Below are positions 42,301 to 57,300 of a stretch of 64,000 bases of DNA, in pieces. Every line of letters begins with the position of its first letter. The first letter of the stretch is position 1. The notes under the pieces are model-generated. The model had not been told where the DNA came from. It worked only from the letters and a program-made list of their open reading frames with translations, and did no database searches. Source of the stretch: Siderastrea radians (lineage: Eukaryota; Cnidaria; Anthozoa; Scleractinia; Rhizangiidae); the NCBI GenBank assembly GCA_964017195.1, contig OZ024900.1, positions 34,105,093 to 34,169,092 on the forward strand. Direction: 5' to 3'. Made by a program: the position numbers and the translations under genes.

Positions 42301-45300
42301 TAATGTTTCCAACTCAAGAAAATAGTTCAAAATAAAATTGCACAAAATAGATCTTGCAATGACTAAATTGTACCCATTTAAAATATTTTCCATGCAATTG
42401 ACAGTTCTTTTCAAGTATGTTTTGGTTAAATCACCTTTATGGTTTTTTCTATATGTTTTCCTTTTTTGGTTTTTTCCTAGCAAAAGACCCAGGGAAAGTA
42501 AGTTTAATGTGTCGCTGTAGTTAGTTCCAAACCGCATTTGGCTATCCGGAACGATGAAAAAGTTTGGGCGGCTATCATAAGCTCGCTTTTTGCACCAAAA
42601 TGTAAGTTCCAAATTCACGTTTTTCTGAATTATACGAAACCTAACCAGACGAATTGAGTAAAATTCCCGGAACATGAAAGTGAATCCTTTACACGTACTT
42701 TGGCTAATTTACGTTGCTGAAGCGGCCTTGCTTTGGACAAAATATTTTTTGAAAGTGATCTATCGATCAGTTACCGACTATTTGCAAGTACAAGCTCCTA
42801 CTAGTAAATGTAATGTGTGACAACCTAGGACTTATAGCTTTTGCCTGAAATCAGTTGGAAAGTACTTGACCAGTACAATTGGGATAACTCTTTAGAGAAT
42901 AATAACAAGAAAATAAGCAGTTCTGTGATCTTAAGTCATAACATGAGCAAGGAAGGTCCTTAGAAAGACCCTATCCACAGTGTTTTGTTTATATAGTCTC
43001 TCAATGGTCACCGCAATGCCTGCCTTTTCATGCCAAAATTGCAATAGCCCCAATAAGGTCCTGTAAATATACCACCTTCTTACAATGCGAACAAGGCCCA
43101 TAGGATGTCCCAAGGGGGGGAGGGAGGGGAGGGGGATACACTGGCTAAAAAGGTATTTTTTGAAAGTGATTTGATCTACAGAGAGAAGCTCCCTTGTCTG
43201 TGTACTACAAGCCTTTTTTGACTATTAAACAAGCAGCGCTCCTATACGTTGAGACTGAGAATCTCAGGACAGAGAAAGGTCTCAGTCCATCAATCACAGT
43301 TCCAAATAGAAGCCAGTCGAGCACATTTGATTTGCTCAGCTGCAAAACAGGAAGCCTTCAAGGTGCACTCCGAATTTACATCTAACATTCTCGCAAGATC
43401 TCTGCTCTATAGTCACTGTAAATAATTTGTTTTTACATCTGCCAGAATGAGACAGTAAATAGGTAGATGGCAAATTGCAGTTCGTTTAATTGAAAATAAA
43501 GGGTTAGCTTTTACGCACGGATTTTTTGCCTTGAAAAGTTGTTTAAAAAAGGAAATAATCGAGAGGGAAAATACTTGTCACAAATGTTTGAAAACTGAAG
43601 CAGCTCGTCAAAACTATTTCAAGTATGATTTGAAGATGACACGCTATCGGCGATATATCTGCATGTACTCTTATTCAGTCGGCAAAAGAACATGGAGTTA
43701 TAAATGATTCGAGTAATCGTCGTTTACAAGTATGGAACACATGAAAACGGATGGAGCATTCCCGGTAGTTTTGAACTCAGTTTTAAATAGTGTGAATCTA
43801 TCGATTCATTGTGTAACACTTCGGTTAATAGTCATAAAATCAACGAAAGAAAATGATGAGGCATCTTTCAAATACAAGAAGAACTCGCTGTAAACCGATC
43901 TCACTTCGCATTAACATCAAAATTTTGAAAAGTTTGATGACCCTCCTTTCAATGAAACTTCGCCATCTTAGATTTGGCATTATGCTCTAGGCTTTTTCCC
44001 GGTATGCCATTCGGTCATGGCCCAAAATTTCGCGCCAAGTTTAGTGAGCGGGAAGAGAAGGCCTGGGTACTAGGCTGGTTTTTCAGTAGTTAGTTACTGG
44101 TTTAGTTAGGACCTGTCATTATATACTGTAAGTGTTACATATTTTGTTCTTTATTTTATTTTGTCCCTATGATTAACTTGCACTGCCGAATTTATGTTTC
44201 CAAGCCTTAAGATAAGTCAAATGAACAAAAATGAAGAACTCATTCATAAATAAAACGACATGGAAATATACGTTGAAGTGACGTAATTGTATCGACATAA
44301 AATATTCGCCATATAATTGAGTGTTCTTTTTAACGTGCTTTTAGTTAAATCACCTTTGTGTTTGTTTCAATATTTTTCGTTGTTTGGTTTTTCCCCAGCA
44401 AAAGACCCCTGTGCCGAGGTCAAATGTTTAAATGGAGGAAGATGCCAAAACATGGGCGATGGAAGCTTTAAATGTGTTTGTTTGAAAGATTATCGTGGAA
44501 AATACTGTGAACTGGGTAGGTGACCCTTATGTGCCGTTCTGAAAGGTATGGTTTTCGAGCAGCTTAGTCTTGGATAGGGTACAGAAACCACTGAGTTTGG
44601 TCTAGAGTAGAACGTCATTTATCAGGAAACTGATCAGTGGTATGAAGAATTAAGTCTGGAATAGGAACTGACTCTCAGCAAGTATGTGATTGGGTGGGGT
44701 TTTGATGGTTTTGAAAACCTGAAACAGCAGGCCCGGACTTCACCCTTCCCCCCTGTTGATTTCAAGCTTCGTTTACAACCTGAATCATACCTCTCACCGT
44801 TAACATTGACCAGAGAAGGGGGGGGGGGAGGGGGGTCATTGAGTTCCACTGTCAACGCATTGAATGTAAATGGAAATATAGAACTTGAATGAAATGTTCT
44901 CTTGAATGTGAATGAATATAAAATCTTTGACACATGCTGGCTTGTTTCTAAAAAAAAAAAGATCAATCGTGGGAACGGATTAACAACGCGCGTTAAAAAG
45001 AAATGTAAACAATAGAACAGTTTGGTGTAATGTTTTATTGTATGTACTGAGACTTGCCACAAGTCGACCTCACGAGTTTCGAATTAGCAAGTTTCTGAGC
45101 TATTATGAGCTTTTCACTGCTCTTTGTAACAACCCGAAGCGGAGAAGCCCAAAAAGGAGAATGCATTTCCTTCCAACGCCGTCAATATAATGCAGTATTG
45201 CTGTCTCAAAACCGTAGTTAGTATTTCAATCACGATGCAATCGTTTTTCGGGCAAAACAAACGCAAAACAGCATTTTTTGCACTGACTGAAGGATTAATT

Positions 45301-48300
45301 CTTTCAACTCGTCAAGTCTTGAACACGAATGTTTGTACGCGTTGTCAAATCTTTAGTTTAAAAAAAAATGTCAAAATACGGACTTCCCTCACCATAAATC
45401 GACACTTGACACGAATAAATTTGTAAAAACAGGTAAAATAAAGCAAACTCGACGAACTTTTCTTTCAAAACTTTTTCAAAAACACGATTGCGTGATTACT
45501 ACGCGCACAATTACACCTATTACACTCATCCTACCTTGGCTTTTCGATAATATGGACTCTAAAGTTGAATCTCTCCTTCCTTTGTCTTTCAAACGGCAAA
45601 GTAATTTACATTTGTGCCCTCTTTTTGAAGGTTTGAATTTTTGTTTTGAACGGGAGGACATTAACACGAATGGCGCGAAATTTTCAACCAATCACTGGTT
45701 CGCTTTTGAGACGTCAAGACGAAGCTATGTTGATGTCTCAAAAGCAATTGAAAGTAACTGATAATCGTTATACCAGCAGGCTGCCATCTTAGAAATGTTG
45801 CAAATTAAGCGCTGATCTTTTCTAATATGCGCAGTGCAAAACAGGGGAATGACTTTAAGATGTTTCACTGAAACGGGAAACTCTCGTTCTGTTTACACGT
45901 TTCTTGTCTATTAGCCCAGTTCTCTCGCTGTCTCGCCTTTCACCTCAACCAAAATGGCGGAAACTTCTTATTATCAAATCACCTCACCGTTACCATAGAA
46001 AACCTTTCTGATCCACGATTTCTCTATTTATCTTAATGGTACACGGAATTATATATTCTTGAATTTATAGGAAAATGCAAAATGTCAGTTGGAAATATGG
46101 ACCCTTCAAACTGTCCAACAGACCTGTTTCTGCTGCTTTATCTGCTTGTTTGGACCTACACTGATTGGGGCGACAGAAATGAGGCCTCCCTGATCGTTCT
46201 GAATTAAAGCTTCTGGGATTTTCTCAATTGAAAAATAATTCAAAATTTGTTTTGCAAAATGTTAAGACCTGATTTGTCTGAATGCGGAGTGTTTTATTTT
46301 AGGCTTTTAACCGAGACGTTCTTGACATTCTTGAGCCTGCAATCTGACAGGTCATTTGAATCTACAGTCGTAGTCATTAATCTTGGGACACTTGCACAGA
46401 AACTTACACCACAGGCACAGCTTCCCTCTCGCTGTCAACATTGACCGGGTAGGGTGGGGGGGGGGGGGGGCAGTAAGTTCCGCTGTCAACATGATTCAAC
46501 AGGGGAGTGGGAGGAGGGTTAAAAGAATGTGGAAGAATTGGACAAACAATCTTATTCTCCGTGCTACTAAGTGAAAACGTTTTACAAAGAAACTGAAATT
46601 CTGGCGTGATTTTATAACGTGTTCCAAGAATTATGATCACACCAAAGCCGCCATGATGAAATATATGCCAAACTGACGACGCTTGAGACTACAACGAATG
46701 GGCTATAAGCCAGGTTGGAAGGTTTGAATCAGGAATTGGAGACGGTCAAACAAACGGTGGAGAAAAAGACTGATCAAGCAGAAATGGAACAACTCGAAAA
46801 GAAATTGGATGAGATGGAAAATCGCTCGAAGAGAAATAATATTGTTATCTGTAATATTCCAGAAGGTGCCAAGAAAGATTCGTCCTGCCTAGAGCTTGTA
46901 AATAAGATCTTCTACGAACATATGTCCTTACAGGAGGGGATAGAAGTAATGCGAGCTCACCGCACAAATATTAAACGATGGGAAAACGCAACACGTGGTG
47001 CATCTCTACCAAGACCAATTCATGTGTATTTGTTGCGATATATCGACAAGGAATATGTTCTACGCAACGCTGCTTCAAAGTTAAGAGACAATCCGTTTCA
47101 ATCTGTACATCTCCGACGATGTGTCAAAGTTTGTAAGAGAAGAACGTAAAAAAACTGAAAGAAAGGCATCTAGGCGAATTTCGCGAACGAGAAGATGTCC
47201 ATTTTGCATACATTCCTTGTAGCGTACCAGCTCGGATAATTTATAAAGTGAACGGTGAGTCAAAATTGAAGACTTTCTACCTACAAACCGAGCAAAGATA
47301 GACCTATAAGAAGCCATATATATTTCAATTTCAACGTATTTAAGTTAATATGTATCGGATAGGAGCGAGCACGGCTGAGGGAGAGAGGAAGAATGCTGCA
47401 CTCCTTCAGGAACGAGGAGAAAAATTTGAAATTTAAAATTGTTTTCCAGCCTAAAATATTTACTTTGTGTATGTGTTTTTGTGTTTGTGTTTTCGTATCT
47501 TTGTGTAGTGCGATGCAATTAGCTATTCAATGGTATGTTATAACGCCAACGGTCTTCCATGTCTTTTCCGTTAGCTAAATTAGAAAAATAACGGCAGCTA
47601 TGGGTGATTTTAGAATGCTTTCGTTAAATGTAAGAGGTTTGAGCAATTTTAACAAACGACGGGCAATTTTTGCATGGTGCAGAAAACAAAATGCACATAT
47701 TGTTTTTCTGCAAGAAACGCATTCAGCCGTCAATAGCGAGAAACAATGGAAAGCTGAATGGGGGGCCCCTTTGGAACTTGCACATGGGAGTAGTAATTCG
47801 AGAGGTGTCGCAATACTCTTTGATTGCAAGATAATAGAAAAAATCATTGATCCCAGTGGGAGATACACTAGCATTCAAGCTCAAATTAATGACGAAAATT
47901 ATTTTCTAGTGAACGTCTACGGTCCCAACAATGATAATCAAGCTGTGCAATTTTATGATCACTTAATTGATCTTTTAAGAAAAGAAGGCCTTGCTTATGA
48001 AGATAAGATAATAATCGGTGGCGATTTCAATTGTCCTATTAATCCACTTCTTGACAAACAAGGCGGTATACTGGTAGCAAGGAAAAAAATTACTGATCGC
48101 ATTGAAGAATTACAAACAATATTTAATTTACAGGATGTTTGGCGTGCAAGAAACCCTCAAACGAAAAGCTTTACTTGGTCACAAAAGTCTCCTTTTGTTT
48201 TCTGTAGATTAGAGATTAGACTATTGGCTTATCTCAAACTCACTTCAGGACTTAATTAAAGACGTTGATATTATTGCTGCAATTAGAACTGATCACTCGG

Positions 48301-51300
48301 CAATTCTTCTACACCTGCAGGAACTTGAGGAATGCAAGCGAGGCCCAGGGTTTTGGAAAATGAATACTTCGATATTGACCGATAAAATTTTTGTCCAAAA
48401 GATGAAAGAAAAGTTAGAGGAATGGAAAAAAGAGGGTGAGGGGTTCTCAGATAAAAGAGTTGCTTGGGATTGGATGAAGTATATTGTGCGCCTGTTTTCG
48501 ATAAGCTACTCAAAAGAACTAGCTAAAACAAAAAGAGAAAGAGAAGAACAGCTACAAAGAAAGCTACAAATTGCACAAGCACAGTTTGAGCAGAACTCCT
48601 GCGAAGAAGTCGAAAAAATTCTTGATGAATGTAAAGCGAAATTGGAGAATTTTTATGAGGAAAATGCTAATGGATTGATAGTACGTGCAAGGACAAGATG
48701 GCATGAATATGGTGAAAAAAGTACAAAATATTTTTTGAGTTTGGAAAAGAGAAATTATACAAGAAAACACATAAGGAAGCTTTGCCTAAGTGGAGTTATT
48801 ACCAAGAACTATCAAAAAATATTAGACTCCTCCTCGGAATATTATATTAAGAAGTTATACCGTAGCAAATTGAGTGTAAGTCAATCTGATGTTTTAGATC
48901 AATTTTTGGGAAACCCTAATATTCCTGTGTTATCGGTAGAAGAAAGATTAAGTTGTGAAGGTGAAATTACTACAGAGGAGTGTGTTAAAGCTCTTGACAC
49001 ATTTGACAATGGTAAATCTCCTGGAAATGATGGAATTCCCGTTGAATTTTATAAAACGTTTTGGTATTCAGTTGGTTTGTTTATGACAGAAGTTTTTAGT
49101 CATTCTTTTGAACTAGGGCAAATGTCAAATTCCCAAAAGCAGGCAGTCGTCACCTTGATCGACAAAAAAGGAAAAGCTAGAATGGTTTTGGAAAATTGGA
49201 GACCAATTTCATTAATTAACGTCGATTCGAAAATTGCAACTAAGGTCATTGCAAATAGAATTAAAAATGTTCTTCCTGGTATAATTCATTCAAATCAATC
49301 TGGTTTTAGGAAGGGTAGGTTTATCGGAGAAACAGCTCGTTCAATCTTAGACATTATCGCCCACACAGAATCGTCAAAGCTTCCAGGTGTTTTGCTCTTC
49401 ATACACTTTGAAAAAGCTTTTGATTCAATTGAACATAATTTTCTTTATAAAGCACTAGAGCGTTTTAATTTTGGTCCCTCCTTCATAAAGTGGATTCAAA
49501 CGTTTTACAATAACCTCTCAAGTTGTGTTCTCAACAATGGTTTTTTCTCAAATCCTTTTCAACTAGAAAGGGGTGTAAGTCAGGGGGACCCATTGTCACC
49601 ATATTTATTTCTAATTGCTATTGAAATAATGGCAATATCTATCAGAACAAATGAACAGATTGAAGGGATAAAAATCGGGAAAGATGAAACTAAGTATTTG
49701 TTGTATGCAGACGACATGACAGCTACACTTGCCAATATTTCATCAGTAGAAAAAGTTATACAAACCCTCGATAACTTTGAGAAATGTTCTGGTCTAAAAA
49801 TGAATCTCTCAAAAACAAAGGCTATGTGGATTGGTAAGAATAAACACTCCTTAGAGACACCTCTGGGCCTCGAGTGGTGTACTGGCGTTAGGACTTTAGG
49901 TATGATTTTTCTTGTGACCAAGAACAAGTTCTAAAACAAAATTTTCATGGCAGACTTAATGAATGTCAAAAATTGATTAATTAATGGCAAATGAGAGGTC
50001 TCTCAACCGTATTTGAGAAAGTAACAATCATCAAATCTTTTCTCATCCCAAAATTATTGTATTCTTCTTCAATAATGGAAACCCCAACTGAAGTTATTAA
50101 ACAGGTGGAGAAGATGGTTTTCAAATTTCTATGGAAAGGCCCTGATAAAGTTACGAGGCTTTCTGTAATAAATACCTTAGACAAAGGTGGACTGAATCTT
50201 ACAGAGTTTGAGTCATATATTAAAGCTCTAAGATTGTCCTGGATTCCACGACTCTTAGATGAGAGGGAAGGCCCTTGGATATCTTATCTCAAATACAACT
50301 TAAAAAATTATGCAGGGTGTTTTCTTTTTAGATGCAATTATGATGTCAATGACCTTGATTTAAGTGTTAGTAACTTTTACTTAGAGCTCCTTAGGTGGTG
50401 GGCGGAATTTAGAAGTTCCTTTTCCGATGTTAATTATTCCCAAAATGTTATCTGGAATAATAAGGACATAAGGATAAATAACAGACCAGTGTTTTATAAA
50501 ATGTACTTTGACAAGGGCATAATTTATTTGAATGATTTACAGTTTAATATAAATTCTTCCAATCTCCTAACAGTGGGAAAATTCGATCCTATGAATTTTG
50601 AGTATAATGCTAAAGATTTTAATGTATATACGGCAAAGTGCAAACAATTCTATTCAATGATGATATCAACTAAAGCGAAAACTCCAAATAGCTTTAAAAG
50701 GTTGATAGCTGATTTTAAACTCTCAAAGCGAAACGTATGTTTGGTCTTTTCAATATAGATTGTTGAATTTCATTTTGTTTACAAATGATAAATTATTCAA
50801 AATAGGTTTAAGCGATTCAGATAAGTGCTCATTTTGTGGAACCTATACGGAAGAATTGTACCACCTCTTCTTTAACGGTTTGCGGGTGTTCTAGAATAGT
50901 TTTGCAGTCTGGTGGTCTGGTATAAGTGGTGAAAATTTATCCGTCCTGAGTTGTCTTTAAAAGACATAATAATTGGCTTTCTTCAGAGGAACGATTTATT
51001 AAATTTTGATAAATCTTGGTAAGATAACTATCTGGGAGACTAGAAAAAATAAGTACCTTCCAAAATTTAGATTGTTTCTGCACAAGGTCGAACTAAACAA
51101 GAAGTTGAAAAGTTAATTGCTATTAAGAACGAAAGCTTCGTGATTTTTATACAAGATGGTAGCTTCTGTTGTAATCTTATATTAGTCTACTACAAGGAAA
51201 AAAATGGAACTCCGCCGGGTAAATTAAGTTTTTAATATTGTTTTGCGCTAGAAAGTTGCTATTTAATCTTGTAAGGGAATTAATTGGGCATCTGCATGGT

Positions 51301-54300
51301 TTGTGTGTGTCACTGTGTAGGGCAAACAAAAAAAGGATTATTATCGCATCTATTAAGTGCAATTAGAATAGAGTATTGTAAGTAGAGTAATGCAAGTGTA
51401 ATACTATAACTAGCGCTCTTGTGTAGGTTTTGTAATGTAATGTAATGTAATGTAATGTAAGTTGTTAAATTCGTCGTAAACACCCCATGGTGGACAGTTT
51501 CGCAATCTGTGTAACGAGATACATGTACTTGTTTTGTTTGTACAGTTATAAGTGATTGACACGTGAACCTTGTGATAAGTGGTATGTACAATAGACTTTC
51601 GAAGCGAGACGTGCGAGATCGAGATATACGAAGTTACGATACGAAATTGTGTATATAGGGACGAATATAGGAATAAACGAAGCAATTCAATTACGAAAAG
51701 TCGCAGTTTATGATATGGCGCCCAACGTGGAGCAAGGACCAGCGGCCCCGAGGTAAAAGACGTTCGAAATAAGGCGATCAAGACGATGTCAGAAAAAGAA
51801 GCGAAAGAAAAGCTCGAGCGAGTCAAGGCGATACGAGCGGCGAATCGGGGAGTTATTACGAAGAAAATAAGCGATGTGGACGCGATTCTCAGTGGAATTA
51901 CATTAAACGACGATCAAAGAAAGAGTTTGGAGGTTTTGGATCGATTGCTTACAGGCAAACTTAAAACCATCGAAGAACTGGACCAAAGCGTTTTATCGCT
52001 GTGCAGTGTTGATGTCATTCAAGCGGAAATTGAAGACGCTGAAAAAGTGTTGGAGCGAGTTGTGGACTGCCAAAAACGAATACAAGATGCACTACAAACG
52101 AAATCCAACGAGCGTGAGGGCCATCAGATGCAGATCAGTTCTACATCTGGAGCTACAAGTAATCTGGCGAAGGCTAAATTGCCAAAGTTGATTTTGCCGA
52201 AATTCCGCGGGGATATCACAAAGTGGATCAGTTTCTGGGACTCGTTTAAATCGGCCGTCCACGAAAATAAAGCAATTTCACTGGTAGATAAGTTCAATTA
52301 TTTGAATTCCCTTCTCGAAGGCCCAGCATCGCGAGCAATCCAAGGATTATCATTGACCGACGCTCCTAAGCGTCCCAAGCAAGATTATGGAATCTTGTGT
52401 ATCTGACACGGTTGTATGTCACGTTTTTAGTAATAACCTGGTCACTGATAAACAGTGGGCCTACCGCGAGGGACACTCTACGGAGCTTTTGCTCGTACAG
52501 CTCTCAGAAACCTGGAGAAGAGCAATCGATGTGAACAAAGTAGTTGCTGTGGCGTTCGTTGACTTCAAAAAAGCTTTCGACTGTGTATCCCAGGCGATTT
52601 TACTGATAAAGTTAAAGCTTCAATTCGGGGTTCAAGGTCCCTTACTATCATGGCTGACGGACTACCTAACTGACCATACTCAATACGCGACGGTAAACGA
52701 CCAGCACTCAACTGTGTTAAATGTTACATGTGGTATCCCTCAAGGGTCAGTATTGGGCCCCACGCTGTTCGCCTTGTACACCAACGACCTGCCTAATGCA
52801 GTTCCTTCTGGCTCTGTCTTTATGTACGCGGATGACACCACCGTTTATTGCATCGGTGACACTGTTGATTGCGCCGTTGCTTCTCTAAATAAAGCTCTAT
52901 CTGAATTGAACAACTGGTGCCAAGCGAACTCTTTAACTCCCCACTCGGCAAAGTGCGAAGCAATGCTTCTGATGAGAAAACCGCATATCGGTCCTCTAAA
53001 TTCGGTCATTATCGGAGATGATCGAATCGACTGGGTGAAACACACTCGCCTTTTGGGCGTCACTATCGATGACCGGCTGGCCTGGTCACATCATCTTACA
53101 GATGTGAAAAAGAGTTTTGTGAACAAACTGAACCTCTTAAAGAGGAGTTCGTTCTTAAGGAGAGAAGCCCTTCTGGATTTGTATTTTAAGGTCATCCTGC
53201 CAGCAGTTCTCTATGGTCTTGTCGTCTGGGGCGGTTGTGTTAATGCAGAGCAACTAAATTCTTTGGAAGTGCTCAATTGTAGGGCGGCCAGAGTGATTTA
53301 CAACTTGCCCCGCGATATGCCATCCGCTGAAGTCTACCAGTATACGAAATGGAGCACACTAAACTACTTACACAAACTCCGGATAGTTAAACTATTTTAC
53401 AGGGTGGTAAACGGTGAAGCACCAGCTGCATTGTCACACTTAGCGAAAAAAGCCAGGATTTCTTACAGCCTCAGAAGAAACAATAACATCGTGGTCCCTA
53501 GATTTAATTCATACTTTGTAAAAAATTCAATTGGACACAGGGGGGCCATCCTATGGAATGCTGTTTCGTCGTATAACACAGGATCCCAATTTTCGGTTTT
53601 CTATCGAAAAGTGAAAAATGATAATTATATTAAGGAGCTTAATTTCAGTGCTCAGTCGGTTCAGTCGCTCCCTAGGCATTACAATGACTTTAAATGTTAC
53701 TGATTGTTGTGTAATTAATTACTTTTATAGTAGTTACGATCCAATTTAGTATATAAGTATTTAGTAGTAATTTAGAAATATATTATTTTATTAGTATTTA
53801 GTAATATTTAGTTAATACACGACCCCACAAGCATTGTGCTTTAACTTTCTATCGTGTTTAAATAAAGGTTATTCATTCATTACAAGTCTGCTGTCGAAAT
53901 TTTACAAGAGAGGTTCGGCAGGTCTCAACAGATTATCTCGGCGCACATGGACGAATTGCTAAAGATTCCTAACTGTTCAGGAACTGAACGTTCAACATCC
54001 TTAAGGTTCGTTTACGACCAGATCAGCGTGCATGTTCGTGGATTGTCTTCCCTGGGTGTCGCTTCTGATGAGTACGGCAGCTTATTGATTCCGGTAATAA
54101 TGGCTAAGCTTCCGAGCGAAATTCGCGTGCGCATCGCAAGAGAAACGAAAAGTTCCGTTTGGAAAATGGATGAAATTCTAGAGATCATTAAACAAGAAGT
54201 CGAAGCGAAAGAAATGAGCGAGGGAGTTAAAGCGCAGGAAGAAAGAAAGCAAATCATGTTTCAACAACCCAGGCATCCCAAGCATCCAACCACGAGTTCA

Positions 54301-57300
54301 TTATGCATTGGCAAGCGAGATCAAATGAACAACACCTCACAAACGCGTTGTGTTTACTGCGACGACCTGCATTATTCAGCATCTTGTACGTAAGTCATTG
54401 ATCCAAGGGATCGAAGAAACATCCTAATCGAAGCGAAACGTTGTTTCAAGTGCCTGTATCCCGATCATCATGTGAAAGATTGCACAAGTTCTAAGGCCTG
54501 TCGACATTGTGGAGGTCGGCATCATCAATCAATTTGTTTTGGAACAATTCAGCATGTACAACCACCACGCCCACCACCGAACGAACTCGGGCAAATCAAC
54601 AAAGAAGAGCGTGGTGCTTCGGGAGGCACGATTACAGCAATTTCGAGTACCAAGGCCAAGGGGAGCATTTTGCTACAAACTGCTACCGCGATTGCCACAA
54701 ACGAAGATGGTTCCCGATCATTACCCGTGAGAATTTTATTCGACAATGGCAGCCAGCGATCCTATGTAACCGACAATCTCAAGTCGAAGCTTTGTTTGCA
54801 GCCACTGTCATCTGAGACTCTCCACTTAAATACATTTGGAGAAAACGTCTACCGAAAGCAGAGATGTCAAGTTGTTACCTTGCCCCTTCGCAACAAGCAG
54901 AACGAATACCTGGAGATCACAGCGCTCAATTTCCCTGTTATCTGTTCGCCACTACCGAAACGTGTGGACATCAACGACTATCCTCATTTACAAGGTTTAG
55001 AGCTAGCGGACAGCTCCGAAAGTCAATGCGGTATTGACATTCTCATCGGCTCGGATCACTATTGGGATATTGTCACCGGTGAAACAATTCGTGGGCATTC
55101 TGGGCCAACGGCAATAAACAGCAAGTTTGGCTGGCTCCTCTCAGGTCCGACTAACGTTTCTTGTTCTCCAAACGAGTCAAATGCCGTCTCAAATTTAATT
55201 ATTTCTGGCGGTCCATGTTTTTACGAGGCTAACGACAAAGACGAAATTGTAGACATGTTGAAAACATTCTGGGAAACCGAGAGTTCTGGAATTTTAGACG
55301 ACTCCAAGATCGAACGACAGGTACCCGATATCGCAAAGCAAACCGATATCTCCTTCAATGGTCGCCACTATGAGACAAGATTGCCCTGGAAAGAAGACAG
55401 TGCGCCGACCTCGAACAACTATGGTATGTGTGTGTCAAGACTACGATCCCTACATCATAAACTAAGGAACGAACCGAATTTACTGAGCGATTACGATAAG
55501 ATTATTCAACAGCAATGCGAAGCCGGAATTGTCGAAAGGGTGCCGAAATCTAATTGCGCAAACCAACTGAACGTAACGAGCGTTCATTACTCACCTCACC
55601 ATGCAGTGGTCCGGCGAGATCGCGAAACAACAAAGGTACGCGTTGTTTATGATGGATCTGCTAAATCTTCGAAGGAGGAACGATCGCTTAATGACTGCCG
55701 TGAAGTTGGCGAGAATTACATTCCGCATATTTTCGATATGCTGGCCAAGTTGCAGACATCGAGAAGGCATTTCTAATGGTTGGCATCAAGCAAGAAGATC
55801 CTGACATGCTCCGTTTCCTATGGTACGATGATCCGTTCGCCGCTAAACCAGAAATCGCTGAGTATCGTTTCAACCGGCTTGTTTTCGGTTTCAGACCTTC
55901 GCCTTCAATTCTGGGTGCGACAATTTCACACCACTTGAGTCTGTACAAGCAGAGCGAGCCCGAGATGGCCGAGTTACTCGAGAAATCCCTGTACGTGGAC
56001 GATTTGCTCACTGGAGACGACAACGATGACAAAGGCCTGGTCATTTACAAGAAAACCAAGCATATTATGGCCGAAGGCGGCTTTAATCTCCGGAAATGGA
56101 ACTCTAATTCGCGTTCCCTATTAAGAGCGATCGAGAGTTGCGAAAATCCACGCGGTGAAAGCAAATCGAACCAAGAACCTACAACAGAAGATGACGAGTC
56201 GTACGCCAAATCTTCGACCACTCCTGGAAGCTCCGAAGCGAAGAACGAAACGATTGCTAAAATTCTAGGACTGAACTGGGACACTGTTTCTGACGAATTT
56301 TTCTTCGATCTCAAAGAACTGTACAAATTTGGCAGCTCACTTCCGCCGACAAAGCGTTCAATCCTTAAACTGACAGCAAAGATCTTTGACCCTATTGGAT
56401 TTCTAACGCCTTTCACTGTTGAAATGAAAATCTTGTTTCAAGAACTTTGCCTGGATAAAATCGACTGGGATAGCGAATTACAAGGAACCTTGCTTCTCAC
56501 TTGGATCACTTTACTTGAAGAATTGAAATGCCTCTACAATGTACGTATCCCACGCTGTTATTTCCGGTCAAGTCCAATCGAAATCGAGCTTCATGGTTTC
56601 AGCGACGCCTCTAATCGCGCGTACGCCGCAGTTATTTACATGCGTTCTCTCTATCAAGATGGCCGAGTTGATGTTCGTTTGGTTGCGTCGAAGTCCAGAG
56701 TCGCATCTTTAAAGAAGCAGTCAATTCCCCGCCTGGAGTTATTGGGAGCGGTTCTTCTCCCACGACTGGTTCACAAATTCAATTCGGCTGGAAAACAATT
56801 GAAAACAATCAATTGGACTGATTCGATGACTACACTCTGTTGGATAAAAAACGAACGAATTTGGAAACAGTACGTCCGACATCGTGTAGACGAAATTCGT
56901 AATTTGTCTTCAAAGGACGACTGGCGACATTGCCCGGGTAAAGAGAACCCAGCAGATTTGCCTTCACGGGGTTTAAGCGCGAAAGAGTTGTCGACCAATG
57001 CAATTTGGTGGAACGGTCCGGAATTTCTTTACAAGGCGGAGTCGGAATGGCCCGTAAGTGAACCGACAAATGCTGAAGATGAAGTTGCGCTATTGGAAAT
57101 TGTCAAGACTCCAGTAGCTACTGTTCACTCGCTTGTGAACACATCAGCCACCATGCTAGAAAGGATCGACCAGCTAGTTGATATCAAGCGATTTCACGAC
57201 GTCACGAGTCTGCTGCGCGTAACAGCCCTGGTTATCAAAGCTGCAAGGAGATTCAAGAATCGAGCTCGAAACGAGAAAGAAGAAACACGATTAAGCGCCG

